From assembly GCA_012798955.1 (NCBI GenBank), contig JAAZMF010000043.1:1-62912 (forward strand): a stretch of 62,912 nucleotides of DNA. Direction: 5' to 3'. The stretch is from Bacillota bacterium (GTDB taxonomy: Bacteria > Bacillota > Limnochordia > DTU087). Positions within the stretch are counted from its first letter, which is position 1. The number at the start of each line of letters is the position of its first letter. This document shows, piece after piece, positions 30,431 through 40,237 of this stretch. The translations under genes were made by a program, and so were the position numbers. Below the pieces are notes generated by a model. That model saw only the letters and a list, made by a program, of their open reading frames with translations, had not been told where the DNA came from and made no database searches.

Positions 30431-31525
30431 CTATTCCCCACGCTTGGAGATATTGAGTAGAACCCCAACACCCACCAGTGACACTACTAGAGATGAGCTA
30501 CCGAAGCTGATAAACGGCAAGGTAAGCCCTGTGACCGGCAAGACGCCACTTACCACCCCTATATTCAGTACGGCCTGCAAAGTAATCATAGAAGTGATGC
30601 CAACTGCCAAGAAGCAGCCGAATAAGTCCGGCGCCCTAAGCGCCACCCGAAAGCCTCGCCAAGCTAAGAGGAAAAACAATAACACAGTGATGGTGCCACC
30701 CAAAAGACCCAATTCCTCACTAAGAATTGCAAAAATAAAGTCGGTATGTTGCTCTGGCAGATAGAAAAATTTCTGACGACTACTGCCTAATCCCAGACCA
30801 AACAGTCCACCAGATCCAATGGCTAAGAGCGACTGGATAATATTCCAGCCCGTATTCATGGGATCAGCCCAAGGGTCCACAAAGGACAGAATCCGTTCCA
30901 CTCGATACGGCTCAAGCCAAATCATTACTCCCAGAAGAGGTAATGCCGTAGCCGCAAGACCAGCCAAATGCACTATCCGAGCTCCGCAAGCAAATAGCAT
31001 TATTACTGCTGTGCCAGCCATGGATGCTGCGGTACCAAAATCAGGCTCTAGCATGATCAGCCCAAAAAATCCTGCTGTAACCAATAAAGGCGGAACTAGC
31101 CCTTTCCAGAAAAGCCGCATATCCTGTGGTCTAGATGCAGCATAGGCTGCCATAAAATTGACTAATGCGAGTTTAGCTAACTCCGAAGGCTGCAAATTAA
31201 TAAATCCCAAATTGATCCATCGTTTGGAGCCGGCAATCTCAGCGCCTTGCAACAGGACAATTACCAGCAAAATATAGGCTAGAGCCACACCTGCAATGGC
31301 AACCCTTTGGTAGATCCGATAATCGACCTGCATAATCACTAACATGGCAATAGTCCCCACTACAACACCAACCAATTGTCGCTTGAGGTAGTGCAGAGGG
31401 TCCCCTGTCTCTGCCAAGGCCATCACTGAGCTAGCACTATAGACCATAACCAGCCCAATCCCAACCAGCAAGAGTGCCGCGGCAAACAAGAGAAAATCCG
31501 GCATGCGATAGGTTCCTTGGGACAT
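30431..31525 (-). CDS. ftsW: Cell division lipid II polymerase FtsW
   Basis: GSKRWINLGFINLQPSELAKLA, LPEQHTDFIFAILSEELGLLGG, LPFISFGSSSLV. Confidence 0.96.
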   Translation of the reverse strand: MSQGTYRMPDFLLFAAALLLVGIGLVMVYSASSVMALAETGDPLHYLKRQLVGVVVGTIAMLVIMQVDYRIYQRVAIAGVALAYILLVIVLLQGAEIAGSKRWINLGFINLQPSELAKLALVNFMAAYAASRPQDMRLFWKGLVPPLLVTAGFFGLIMLEPDFGTAASMAGTAVIMLFACGARIVHLAGLAATALPLLGVMIWLEPYRVERILSFVDPWADPMNTGWNIIQSLLAIGSGGLFGLGLGSSRQKFFYLPEQHTDFIFAILSEELGLLGGTITVLLFFLLAWRGFRVALRAPDLFGCFLAVGITSMITLQAVLNIGVVSGVLPVTGLTLPFISFGSSSLVVSLVGVGVLLNISKRGE

Positions 31526-31549
31526 TGCGCTCCCCCCCTAGATTCTAGC

Positions 31550-32527
31550 TTATAGCCCAATAGCCGCCGGTAGACCTGCCAGACCCAAAACAGCGAACAC
31601 AAAGGCCAAGATCCAAAAACGAAATACTACCTTAGTCTCTGGCCAACCCATTAACTCAAAATGATGATGCAGAGGACTCATCCGAAAGATGCGTTTTCCC
31701 CCAGTTAAGCGAAAATAGGACACCTGGAGCATTATCGATAGTGTCTCAATAACAAACACTCCACCAATAATGGCCAAAAATAACTCAGTTCGGGTAAAAA
31801 TGGCCAGAGCACCTAGCGCAGCTCCCAAACCTAAAGACCCCGTGTCACCCATGATCACCTGGGCAGGATGGGCATTAAACCAAGTGAAGCCAAGGCAAGC
31901 CCCGGCAATAGCCGCAGCAAAGGTGGCTAACTCCCACTGCTGGAGCCCAATACAAATCAGAGCATAGGCAACTGCGGCCACGGCCGTTGTGCCCGCGGCT
32001 AACCCATCTAGGCCATCGGTAAAATTCACAGCATTGGCTGTGCCAACCAAAGTCGTAGTGGCAAGCACCACGAAAAGCCAAGGCGGTAGCGCCAAAGCTT
32101 GGTAGGTAAATGGCACTAATATTGATGAGCCTATGTCCGGCGAGGTTACAGCATAGAGGCTAATTGCTACACCCAAAAGCACCTGCCCAAATAGCTTATA
32201 TCTAGCCCGTAAACCCAAAGATCTTTTGGCCACAACGATAATAAAATCATCGATGAATCCAATTAGTGCAAACCCCAATGTAGCCAAAAGGCAATAGCGG
32301 ACACCAACATGTCCTGGAGTCAGAATCAAAGTACTTATTGTGCTTGCAGCCACGATGAGGATGCCTCCCATGGTGGGTGTGCCGGCCTTTTTTAGGTGGG
32401 TCTTGGGCCCATCTTGCCTAACATTCTGGCCAAACCTAAGACGACGCAAGAACCCGATTAGTGAGGGCCCTGCCAACAATGCAATGAAAAAGGCCAGTAA
32501 CGCCGCATAAAGGATAACAACCAGCAT
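31550..32527 (-). CDS. mraY: Phospho-MurNAc-pentapeptide-transferase MraY
   Basis: HLKKAGTPTMGGILI, NAVNFTDGLDGLAAG, NAHPAQVIMGDTGSLGLGAALG, RMSPLHHHFELMGWPE. Confidence 0.98.
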   Translation of the reverse strand: MLVVILYAALLAFFIALLAGPSLIGFLRRLRFGQNVRQDGPKTHLKKAGTPTMGGILIVAASTISTLILTPGHVGVRYCLLATLGFALIGFIDDFIIVVAKRSLGLRARYKLFGQVLLGVAISLYAVTSPDIGSSILVPFTYQALALPPWLFVVLATTTLVGTANAVNFTDGLDGLAAGTTAVAAVAYALICIGLQQWELATFAAAIAGACLGFTWFNAHPAQVIMGDTGSLGLGAALGALAIFTRTELFLAIIGGVFVIETLSIMLQVSYFRLTGGKRIFRMSPLHHHFELMGWPETKVVFRFWILAFVFAVLGLAGLPAAIGL

Positions 32528-32530
32528 ATC

Positions 32531-33994
32531 TTATCCCCTCCCCATACTCCCAAACTGAGTACGAAGTACTTCTACTACATGTTCTAGTGCAATCCCCCTA
32601 GAACCCTTCACCAAAACTACATCCCCAGATTGCACCAATTCGCCTACAACGCTTTGGGCAACAGTTTGGTCCCAGCATTCCACGATCAAATCCCCAGCCA
32701 TTCCGGCATTCCTTGCACCCCGGGCTATCTCCTGGGCCCAATTGCCCACGGCAATCAAGAACCTCGGGCCATAGCTCGCCACTTGTCTGCCAATCTGGTA
32801 ATGGGCCTCTTTAGACAAATGGCCTAGCTCCAACATGTCTCCTAGTATGAAAACCAGTGGACGTCCTGCTGCAATCTCATGGGCTACCTCCAGGGCTGCC
32901 GCCATGGATGTGGGGTTAGCATTATAGGCGTCATTAATTATGAGTCCGCCACCGGTTAACTGGATCTGCTCCATTCTCATACTAGAAAGCTGAGCTTTAG
33001 ATAAGCCCGATTGCACATGCCAAGGGCTTGCGCCAACGGCAAAGGCTGCGGCAGCGGCTGCCAGAGCGTTATGCACTTGGTAAGCCCCAGGAAGGGGCAG
33101 ATCGATATCGACACGGTCTCCATCATAATGAATCTGAAAGCGAACACCTAAGGCACCCCGGGCCACAATATTGGTAGCTGTCACATATCTGGATCCCGTG
33201 GGGGTGGTGGGCCGTGGCTTCCGGTATCCGTAAAATATCACATCGATATCTTGGCAACTGTGTGCCATTTGTCTAACTAGATCATCATCGGCATTCAAGA
33301 TGGCCACACTACCCGGCGCCATGTCCTCCAGTAATTCAGCCTTGGCTTCTGCGATGGCCTCTTGAGTACCCAAGAGCTCCATATGCACCACACCTACATT
33401 GGTAACTAGACCAACCTGGGGCGAGGCGATCCTAGTTAGTTCCCGAATCTGCCCTCTGCCCCGCATCCCCATTTCCACCACTCCATAGAGATGCTCATGA
33501 TCAAGCTGCAACAGAGTAAGGGGCAATCCGATCTCATTGTTAAAATTCTCGGGGGACTTAAGTACAGGTCCCATCTGACTGCAGATACTGGCGATCATAT
33601 CTTTCGTAGTGGTTTTACCTGTACTGCCGGTCACAGCTATGATGGGAAGATCAAACAGATTGCGATAAGCCCGGGCTAAATCCTGCAATGCCAACAGCGT
33701 ATCTTGAACACCGATCACCGAAAACTCGGTGTCTGGATAGCTTCCTTTAGCAAACCCATCCATTATACCACCAGCACGGTTTTCCTCAACAAGTGTCGCC
33801 ACAGCTCCGCCACTCAGCGCAGTACGCACAAAATCATGGCCATCAAAACGCTCTCCAACTAATGGGATAAACAGATCTCCCGGCTTAACTGTGCGGCTAT
33901 CAGTAGTAACCCCGGTAATCGTGGAGAGTTTTTGGCCCCTTAAAAGGCGCCCCGAAATCCATTTGGTAAGCTCATGTACGGTTATTGGTCTCAT
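32531..33994 (-). CDS. murF: UDP-MurNAc-tripeptide--D-Ala-D-Ala ligase
   Basis: VTGSTGKTTTKDMIA, NFNNEIGLPLTLL, NDAYNANPTSM. Confidence 0.97.
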   Translation of the reverse strand: MRPITVHELTKWISGRLLRGQKLSTITGVTTDSRTVKPGDLFIPLVGERFDGHDFVRTALSGGAVATLVEENRAGGIMDGFAKGSYPDTEFSVIGVQDTLLALQDLARAYRNLFDLPIIAVTGSTGKTTTKDMIASICSQMGPVLKSPENFNNEIGLPLTLLQLDHEHLYGVVEMGMRGRGQIRELTRIASPQVGLVTNVGVVHMELLGTQEAIAEAKAELLEDMAPGSVAILNADDDLVRQMAHSCQDIDVIFYGYRKPRPTTPTGSRYVTATNIVARGALGVRFQIHYDGDRVDIDLPLPGAYQVHNALAAAAAAFAVGASPWHVQSGLSKAQLSSMRMEQIQLTGGGLIINDAYNANPTSMAAALEVAHEIAAGRPLVFILGDMLELGHLSKEAHYQIGRQVASYGPRFLIAVGNWAQEIARGARNAGMAGDLIVECWDQTVAQSVVGELVQSGDVVLVKGSRGIALEHVVEVLRTQFGSMGRG

Positions 33995-35502
33995 ATAGTC
34001 CCCAGACGCTTCTGTATAGCTCTGGTCGCTTCCTCCCGATCATCAAAATGAATGATTCTATCCCCAATTATCTGTTCTGTCTCGTGTCCCTTGCCGGCAA
34101 TCAAGATAATGTCACTTGGCTTGGCTAATTCGACTGCATGATAAATAGCTTCTCGTCGATCGACGATGATCTCATAGGGTTTATCGCCAATAGTGCGCCT
34201 AAGGCCCTGGGCCACTGCCTCACAAATAGCCCAAGGGTCTTCGCTACGGGGATTATCTGATGTCACAATCACGACATCAGCCATCTTGCCGGCCACTTCT
34301 CCCATAAGGGGTCGTTTAGTCTTGTCTCGATCTCCTCCACAACCGAAAACTACAATGCTGCGCCTGCTAGCTAGGCCCCGCACTGCCTGCAACGCATTCT
34401 GAAGGCCATCGGGAGTATGGGCATAGTCGACTAATACCGTAAAGCTCTGGCCTACATCCACAGCCTCTAGCCGCCCCGGCACCGCCTTGGCCCAAGCTAG
34501 ACCCCGGACGGCTTGGTCCACTGTTATACCTGCCGTTACTGTGGCCCCCAAGGCCGCCAAGGAATTATATACGTTAAAATACCCCGTTATGGGTAAACGC
34601 ACCGGGAAATCCCCCTCGGGGCAAGTTAACCTATAGTCTAATCCTGTGGGCTCAATTTGAATGTCTGTAGCCCTATACATGGCCTCTGGGGCGGTTCCAT
34701 AACTGACTACAGGTACCATTGCCCGCCTAGCGATCTCTACACCACATTCATCATCTAGATTAAGTATGGCGGCTTTCCCAGTTTTACTAGCATCAGCTTC
34801 CAGGGATGTGAAAAAACTAGCTTTTGTCTCAAAATAGTCCTCCAGATTAGAGTGGAAATCCAAGTGATCCTGGGAAAGATTGGTAAATACCCCAATATCA
34901 AATTCGCTTCCCCGAGTCCGAGCTAGGGAGATCGCGTGGGAAGAGACCTCCATCACGGCGTAATCGCATCCCGCCATGACCATCTCGTGAAATAACCGCT
35001 GCAGATCCAAGGATTCCGGGGTCGTCCGCTCCGTGGGTAGCAACCTATCTCCTATTTGATTACCTACACCACCCACAAGCCCTACCTTATGACCTGCCCC
35101 ATCCAGTATGGATTTAATCAAGTAAGTAGTTGTGGTCTTCCCATTGGTACCGGTAACACCAATCAACCGCAACTTACGGGAAGGGTGATCATAGAACTTT
35201 GCACTAAGGAGTGCTAGAGCCTCCCGGCTATCTTCTGTTTGGATTATCGGCACTTCAATATCCAAGGCAATGTCAGCACTTTTCTCGATCACAAGGCTCA
35301 CAGCACCCCGAGCCAGCGCTTCGTCGGCGAATCTATGACCATCTACACTAAACCCTCTTATACAAACAAAAAGGTCCCCCGGTTTTACTTGGCGGGAATC
35401 ATAGGCAATGCCACCAATCTCCAGATGGGGATCGCCTGTGGATACTGCTTGTGGCAAGGACGTAACTAGTTCACCGATTTGCACTCTATCAGCCTCCACC
35501 AC
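33991..35502 (-). CDS. murE: UDP-MurNAc-L-Ala-D-Glu ligase MurE
   Basis: GVTGTNGKTTTTYLI, VFTNLSQDHLDFH, DYAHTPDGLQNAL, SDNPRSEDP; 4-nt overlap with murF. Confidence 0.97.
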   Translation of the reverse strand: MVEADRVQIGELVTSLPQAVSTGDPHLEIGGIAYDSRQVKPGDLFVCIRGFSVDGHRFADEALARGAVSLVIEKSADIALDIEVPIIQTEDSREALALLSAKFYDHPSRKLRLIGVTGTNGKTTTTYLIKSILDGAGHKVGLVGGVGNQIGDRLLPTERTTPESLDLQRLFHEMVMAGCDYAVMEVSSHAISLARTRGSEFDIGVFTNLSQDHLDFHSNLEDYFETKASFFTSLEADASKTGKAAILNLDDECGVEIARRAMVPVVSYGTAPEAMYRATDIQIEPTGLDYRLTCPEGDFPVRLPITGYFNVYNSLAALGATVTAGITVDQAVRGLAWAKAVPGRLEAVDVGQSFTVLVDYAHTPDGLQNALQAVRGLASRRSIVVFGCGGDRDKTKRPLMGEVAGKMADVVIVTSDNPRSEDPWAICEAVAQGLRRTIGDKPYEIIVDRREAIYHAVELAKPSDIILIAGKGHETEQIIGDRIIHFDDREEATRAIQKRLGTI

Positions 35503-35563
35503 GCCGTGGTTTTGTATTCCTATCCTATAGTTCTAGTTTCTCCCAATATGTAGCCAATTATGG

Positions 35564-37684
35564 TTATTCGGCCACAGGTGATTCAAAAAAGGCCTGCACT
35601 ACCGAGTCGGCGGCCACCTTTGTACCAGGGACAGGGTTTTGCTTAACTGCCACCCCAGAACCATGGATCTGAAGTCTTAGTCCGGCATAGGCCAATTTGG
35701 CCGCTACCTCCCGCATGCTAAGGCCTACCACATCAGGTACTGTTACCCTTTGATCGCCTGGGTCATAAACAACTTCATCATAGCCCAGCATCTGTACAAT
35801 GGTACCTAAAGGAACTTTTGTCCCCGGAGCAGGCACCTGATCAAAAACTATGTTGCCATCACCATGGAATTGAAATTTAAGACCGGCGTTGCGAAGCACT
35901 GCTTCCGCCTCAGTTTGTGGAAGGTTTAGCACATTGGGCACGGCCGCTTCTTGATCTTGAAAGATCCCACTGGTGGCCTTCGGGCTTGGCTCCCGGCGTC
36001 TAGGTACCCCCATGGTTTCCAGAGCATCTTCAACTACTGCACGAAAGACCGGCGCCGCGATCACGCCGCCATAGCTCTGCCCCTTCGGATGATACAGGAC
36101 TACTATTGCAGCTATGCGGGGATCATCGGCCGGTGCGAAACCAGCAAAGGACGAGATCCTGCGTTCGGAATAGCGACCTCCCTCGGCAACTTGTGCAGTA
36201 CCCGTCTTGCCCGCTACCCTATAGCCTGGAATGTCTGCTAAGCTACCAGAGCCATTCACCACTACCGAGCGCAGTATCTCCGAAAAAACCCGAGCTGTCT
36301 CTTCCTTGATCACCGGTGTACCGACCACAGGATACTCCTCCACAACCCGACCCTGGCCATCTCTAATTTCCTTCATCAGATGGGGAGCAACTCTCACACC
36401 TTTATTAGCAATAGTAGCTGTAGCACTAAGTAGCTGCAAAGGAGTAACACCAATACCTTGCCCAAAACCCACATTGGCCCAGCGGGCTACCTCACCCCAC
36501 TGCACTTTACCGGGGACGGGGACCAGCCCTTTCGCCTCTCCGGGAAAATCTACTCCCGTTTGATCACCAAATCCATAGCCAATGATATATTGATAGAATT
36601 TCTCGCCACCTAAACGCTCTGCCCCAAGCTCAGCAAATACCGGGTTACAGGAATTCTCCACTGCCTCCACAAAAGTCTGAGAACCATGGCCCCCCGCCCG
36701 CCAGCAACGCACGGTGACTCCACCAATTTTTATATGCCCCGGATCAAAAAAGCCTGTTGTAGGTGAAACCACGCCTGCATCTAAGGCCGCGCTGGCAGTG
36801 ACAATCTTAAAAGTTGAACCGGGCTCATAGATGTCCGTGATCGCGATATTACGACGGTTCTGCTCAGGATAAGCTTGATAATCGTTGGGGTCAAAGGAAG
36901 GGTATACAGCTAAGGCTAGGATGTCCCCATTTCTAGGGTCCATTGCCATGAATACACCTCGTTCGGAGCCGGTCTCACTAACTGCCTTAGCTAACTCCCT
37001 TTCAGCCGCGTATTGTATCACATGGTCTACGGTGAGGATTAGATTGTTACCATCCTTCGGTGGGATGAATCGCCTTACCCCGGTGGGTATTTCGCGACCG
37101 GTTGCATCTCTTTCCATTACGACCCGGCCCTGTTCTCCCCTGAGATATTCATCATAGAAGATTTCCAAGCCCTCAAGGCCCTGGTTATCTATGCCTGCTA
37201 TGCCCAACACCTGTGCCGCCAAAGTTCCGTGGGGATAGTATCGTTGAGGGCGCTCAACTAACCCTATGCCCGGCAGGTCCAAAGCCCTGATGGCCCGAGC
37301 CGTTTCATTGTCAAGTTTACGGGCTACCCACACCGTAGCCTGCTTTTTGGAGAGCTTTGCCTCTAGTGAACGAACATCTTCCTTGAGTAGAGGAGCTAAG
37401 GCTTTAGCCGTCTCCCCCACATTTGGCACCTCGGCAGGTACTGCATAGACCGCCTCTGCACTAACACTTACAGCCAGTTTTTGTAGATTCCGATCGTAGA
37501 TAACGCCCCGTTTGGCATCTACCGGCACAGGGCGCATCCTTTGACTAAGAGCCTTTTCTTGATACCAACGATTTTGAATAACCTGCAAATACGCCAAACG
37601 ACCCAGCAAAATGGCCATACATACCATAGCACCCAGGAACACCAACGCGACGCGCTTCCGCACTTCCGTAGCCGTTATCTTCAC
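35564..37684 (-). CDS. Class B PBP with two C-terminal PASTA domains (SpoVD/FtsI type)
   Basis: ITDIYEPGSTFKIVTA, VAGKTGTAQV, tandem C-terminal PASTA repeats (VPNVLNLPQTEAEAVLRNAGL; VPDVVGLSMREVAAKLAYAGL). Confidence 0.93.
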   Translation of the reverse strand: MKITATEVRKRVALVFLGAMVCMAILLGRLAYLQVIQNRWYQEKALSQRMRPVPVDAKRGVIYDRNLQKLAVSVSAEAVYAVPAEVPNVGETAKALAPLLKEDVRSLEAKLSKKQATVWVARKLDNETARAIRALDLPGIGLVERPQRYYPHGTLAAQVLGIAGIDNQGLEGLEIFYDEYLRGEQGRVVMERDATGREIPTGVRRFIPPKDGNNLILTVDHVIQYAAERELAKAVSETGSERGVFMAMDPRNGDILALAVYPSFDPNDYQAYPEQNRRNIAITDIYEPGSTFKIVTASAALDAGVVSPTTGFFDPGHIKIGGVTVRCWRAGGHGSQTFVEAVENSCNPVFAELGAERLGGEKFYQYIIGYGFGDQTGVDFPGEAKGLVPVPGKVQWGEVARWANVGFGQGIGVTPLQLLSATATIANKGVRVAPHLMKEIRDGQGRVVEEYPVVGTPVIKEETARVFSEILRSVVVNGSGSLADIPGYRVAGKTGTAQVAEGGRYSERRISSFAGFAPADDPRIAAIVVLYHPKGQSYGGVIAAPVFRAVVEDALETMGVPRRREPSPKATSGIFQDQEAAVPNVLNLPQTEAEAVLRNAGLKFQFHGDGNIVFDQVPAPGTKVPLGTIVQMLGYDEVVYDPGDQRVTVPDVVGLSMREVAAKLAYAGLRLQIHGSGVAVKQNPVPGTKVAADSVVQAFFESPVAE

Positions 37685-37773
37685 CGACTAACCCCCCGAC
37701 ACATAGAGGAACCAAGCCACAAGCCCAAGGCCTCCACCTTAGGGGTGAGCCCAGTTACATAATACCAAGTTTA

Positions 37774-38295
37774 CTATCGTCCCATAAGCCCGGCCTCCGC
37801 TGTACCCATTGTGGGTAGTCGCGCCCCTACCCACTGATAGACGACAGCCCACAGGCGCTTCGTCTCCCTAGCCAAAACTTGGCGAGGACCGGAATTGGTG
37901 GCCATCTGCGTACTTGGCAAGAGCTCCCAATCACCCAATGCCAAAACACGAGCCCCTTCTGGATCAACCATGCCTAAGCGATCACGGGCCAGAGTATCAA
38001 TCTTGGCCAAAGATTGAAGCTGCTCCACCCTCAGTTGCAGCTGTTGCCCTTCCCGTTGCACTTGGTGAAGCTTGGCCTCTAATGCCTGCAGTTGATACTC
38101 CAATTCTATGGCTCGAATTTTCTGGCTGATGCCCAGTGCCGTTAAGCCCGCCACGGCGATTACTATCATGAATAAGAGAATCATAGGATGCACACGCAAC
38201 CGTCTTTTGACTTTCTTGGCAGGCCGCGAGACTATAGTGGGAGTCTGTGAAATCTCCTCATAAACTTCTTGACGTTTGGCTGCCAGTACCATCAA
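37774..38295 (-). CDS. ftsL: Cell division protein FtsL-like
   Basis: Single TM plus coiled coil then LARDRLGMVDPEGARVLAL; between rsmH and pbp with a 4-nt overlap to rsmH. Confidence 0.85.
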   Translation of the reverse strand: MMVLAAKRQEVYEEISQTPTIVSRPAKKVKRRLRVHPMILLFMIVIAVAGLTALGISQKIRAIELEYQLQALEAKLHQVQREGQQLQLRVEQLQSLAKIDTLARDRLGMVDPEGARVLALGDWELLPSTQMATNSGPRQVLARETKRLWAVVYQWVGARLPTMGTAEAGLMGR

Positions 38296-39266
38296 TATTC
38301 ATCCCTTTCCTCCCCTAGAACTCTCTCGGCTACTCTTAGCTTGGCACTACGAGCTCGGGGGTTTTGGGCAACTTCCGCAGGCTGAGGCACTATGGGTCTA
38401 CGGGTAATAATCCTAACATCTGGGCGTTTTCCGCAAACACATATCGGTAAATCCGGTGGACATTCACAACCGCTAGCTAGTGATGCAAACGTCTCTTTGA
38501 CAATTCTATCTTCCAGAGAATGAAAACTGATCACAGCGATACGACCCAATGGGTTAAGAAGCTCCACGGCATCTTGCAGGGCTTGCTCCAGATACTCTAG
38601 CTCTTTGTTTACCGCAATTCTAAGGGCCTGGAATGTGCGCCGGGCCGGATGGGGACCACTTCGCCGTGCACCGGCCGGTATCGCCGCCTTAATCACATCT
38701 ACCAATTCTCCTGTTGTGGCGATACTCTGTTTTTTCCTTGTCTCAACCACAAATTCGGCAATTCGCTTAGCCCAGCGCTCCTCTCCATATCGGGCGATAA
38801 TATCTGCAAGCTCTTCCTCTGGTAGACTCGCGACCAGGTCTGCCGCAGTGTGGGGCAATGATTGATCCATACGCATGTCCAACGGGGCATCGAAACGATA
38901 ACTAAAGCCCCGCTCCCCTTCATCAAGCTGGTAAGACGACACACCTAGATCAAACAAGATTCCATCGATAGGCGCCAATTGGCGACGGGTGAGTTCACGG
39001 TGCAAATGCACAAAATTGGAGTGAATGAACGTCACTTGGTCCGCCTTATCTCGTAGTCGATGACTGGCTGCACTAATAGCGGTCTCATCTTGATCAAAAG
39101 CAATTAGTTCAGTCCCGGGACCGGCAGCCTCTAGCAAGGCCCAAGCGTGTCCCCCACCGCCTACAGTGGCATCAACATACCTGCCACCCTGTCGCCAGCA
39201 GATGGCATCAACTACTTCTTGGCTCAATACCGATATGTGCCCGTATTCCAAAGGCGTGCTCACCAA
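38292..39266 (-). CDS. rsmH: 16S rRNA (cytosine1402-N4)-methyltransferase
   Basis: YVDATVGGGGHAWALLE, ILFDLGVSSYQLDEGERGFSYRFDAPLDMRMD, ISFHSLEDRIVK. Confidence 0.98.
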   Translation of the reverse strand: MVSTPLEYGHISVLSQEVVDAICWRQGGRYVDATVGGGGHAWALLEAAGPGTELIAFDQDETAISAASHRLRDKADQVTFIHSNFVHLHRELTRRQLAPIDGILFDLGVSSYQLDEGERGFSYRFDAPLDMRMDQSLPHTAADLVASLPEEELADIIARYGEERWAKRIAEFVVETRKKQSIATTGELVDVIKAAIPAGARRSGPHPARRTFQALRIAVNKELEYLEQALQDAVELLNPLGRIAVISFHSLEDRIVKETFASLASGCECPPDLPICVCGKRPDVRIITRRPIVPQPAEVAQNPRARSAKLRVAERVLGEERDEY

Positions 39267-39275
39267 TCTTTCGAG

Positions 39276-39707
39276 TTAAATCCCTAAATCAACGATTTTC
39301 TCCGCAATTTCCTCATACGATGCACTAGCTTCTTCTACATACGTCTGCCAAAGCTCGTGCGCCCAAATCTCCACTCGGTTGGAGACTCCGATGACCACGG
39401 CATCCCTATCGAGGCAAGCGTATTCCCGCAGATTGTTGGGGATATTTATCCTGCCTTGCTTATCTAATTCACATTCCGATGCTCCAGAAAAGAGAAAACG
39501 CACAAAGCGACGTGCGTCACCTTGGGTCAGGGGCAAAGACTTGAGTTTCTCCTCCAATATGGCCCATTCTTCAATGGGATATACAAATAAACAATGATCA
39601 AGACCCCGAGTGACAACAAAGCGCTCGCCTAACTGCTCCCTAAATCTAGCAGGGATAATCAGGCGACCCTTGGCATCAATTGTATGCTGCCACTCTCCCA
39701 TGAACAC
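39276..39707 (-). CDS. mraZ: Transcriptional regulator MraZ
   Basis: [41 protein letters not shown]. Confidence 0.98.
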   Translation of the reverse strand: MFMGEWQHTIDAKGRLIIPARFREQLGERFVVTRGLDHCLFVYPIEEWAILEEKLKSLPLTQGDARRFVRFLFSGASECELDKQGRINIPNNLREYACLDRDAVVIGVSNRVEIWAHELWQTYVEEASASYEEIAEKIVDLGI

Positions 39708-39726
39708 TGAGTAAATGCACCTGCCT

Positions 39727-39783
39727 CCACTTTAGGAGCAAACTCCCCCACTATCCCCCACTTCCTACCACTCTGTTTCCACT
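39727..39783 (-). promoter_or_regulatory. Putative MraZ operator: five direct AGTGG boxes
   Basis: Plus-strand CCACT at 39727, 39748, 39758, 39768, 39779 (spacing 21/10/10/11 bp). Confidence 0.65.
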
Positions 39784-39823
39784 ATTCGACTCCACCAGTG
39801 GCAAGTCCTTCCATGTGTACTAT

Positions 39824-39866
39824 GAAAAAAGACCTAGAATGCAGTGCTCCAAGGCTACATTCTAGG
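39824..39866 (-). terminator. Hairpin with T-tail between the zinc-finger gene and mraZ
   Basis: Minus strand CCTAGAATG-N16-CATTCTAGG TCTTTTTTC. Confidence 0.7.
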
Positions 39867-39910
39867 CCAAAGTAAGTAGATAACAGCAGATTTTCTGGTG
39901 GTCCATAAAA

Positions 39911-39941
39911 AGAAAAAAGCGGTGATTGCTTAGATCATCGC
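39911..39941 (-). terminator. Terminator of the nif3/zinc-finger unit
   Basis: Minus strand GCGATGAT-ctaagca-ATCACCGC TTTTTTC. Confidence 0.85.
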
Positions 39942-40033
39942 CTCATTGCCACATACGTCACCAGAGTAACGCCGATATAACGGCCCCACTTGGCGTCATT
40001 TTCTAGTATGTATTTTTGATGGACCTAACGCTA

Positions 40034-40237
40034 TTAGCTGCGTACAGCCCTTAGTAGATCCCGATAGGTATCTAGGTCCATGCCTATATCCACTCGCTCA
40101 GTATCTAGACCCGAACCGTTTTCCCTGGCACAGTCTACACAGCGTTTGGTTTTTGGCAGAGCCTCTATTCTCTCCTCGGGAATGGGTTTCCCACATAGCT
40201 CGCAAAGTCTTTCCACTTGTCTCAGACTCCCTTCCAA
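40034..40237 (-). CDS. Small C4 zinc-finger protein (TraR/DksA-like)
   Basis: 67 aa, LCELCGKPIPEERIEALPKTKRCVDCAREN. Confidence 0.8.
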   Translation of the reverse strand: MEGSLRQVERLCELCGKPIPEERIEALPKTKRCVDCARENGSGLDTERVDIGMDLDTYRDLLRAVRS

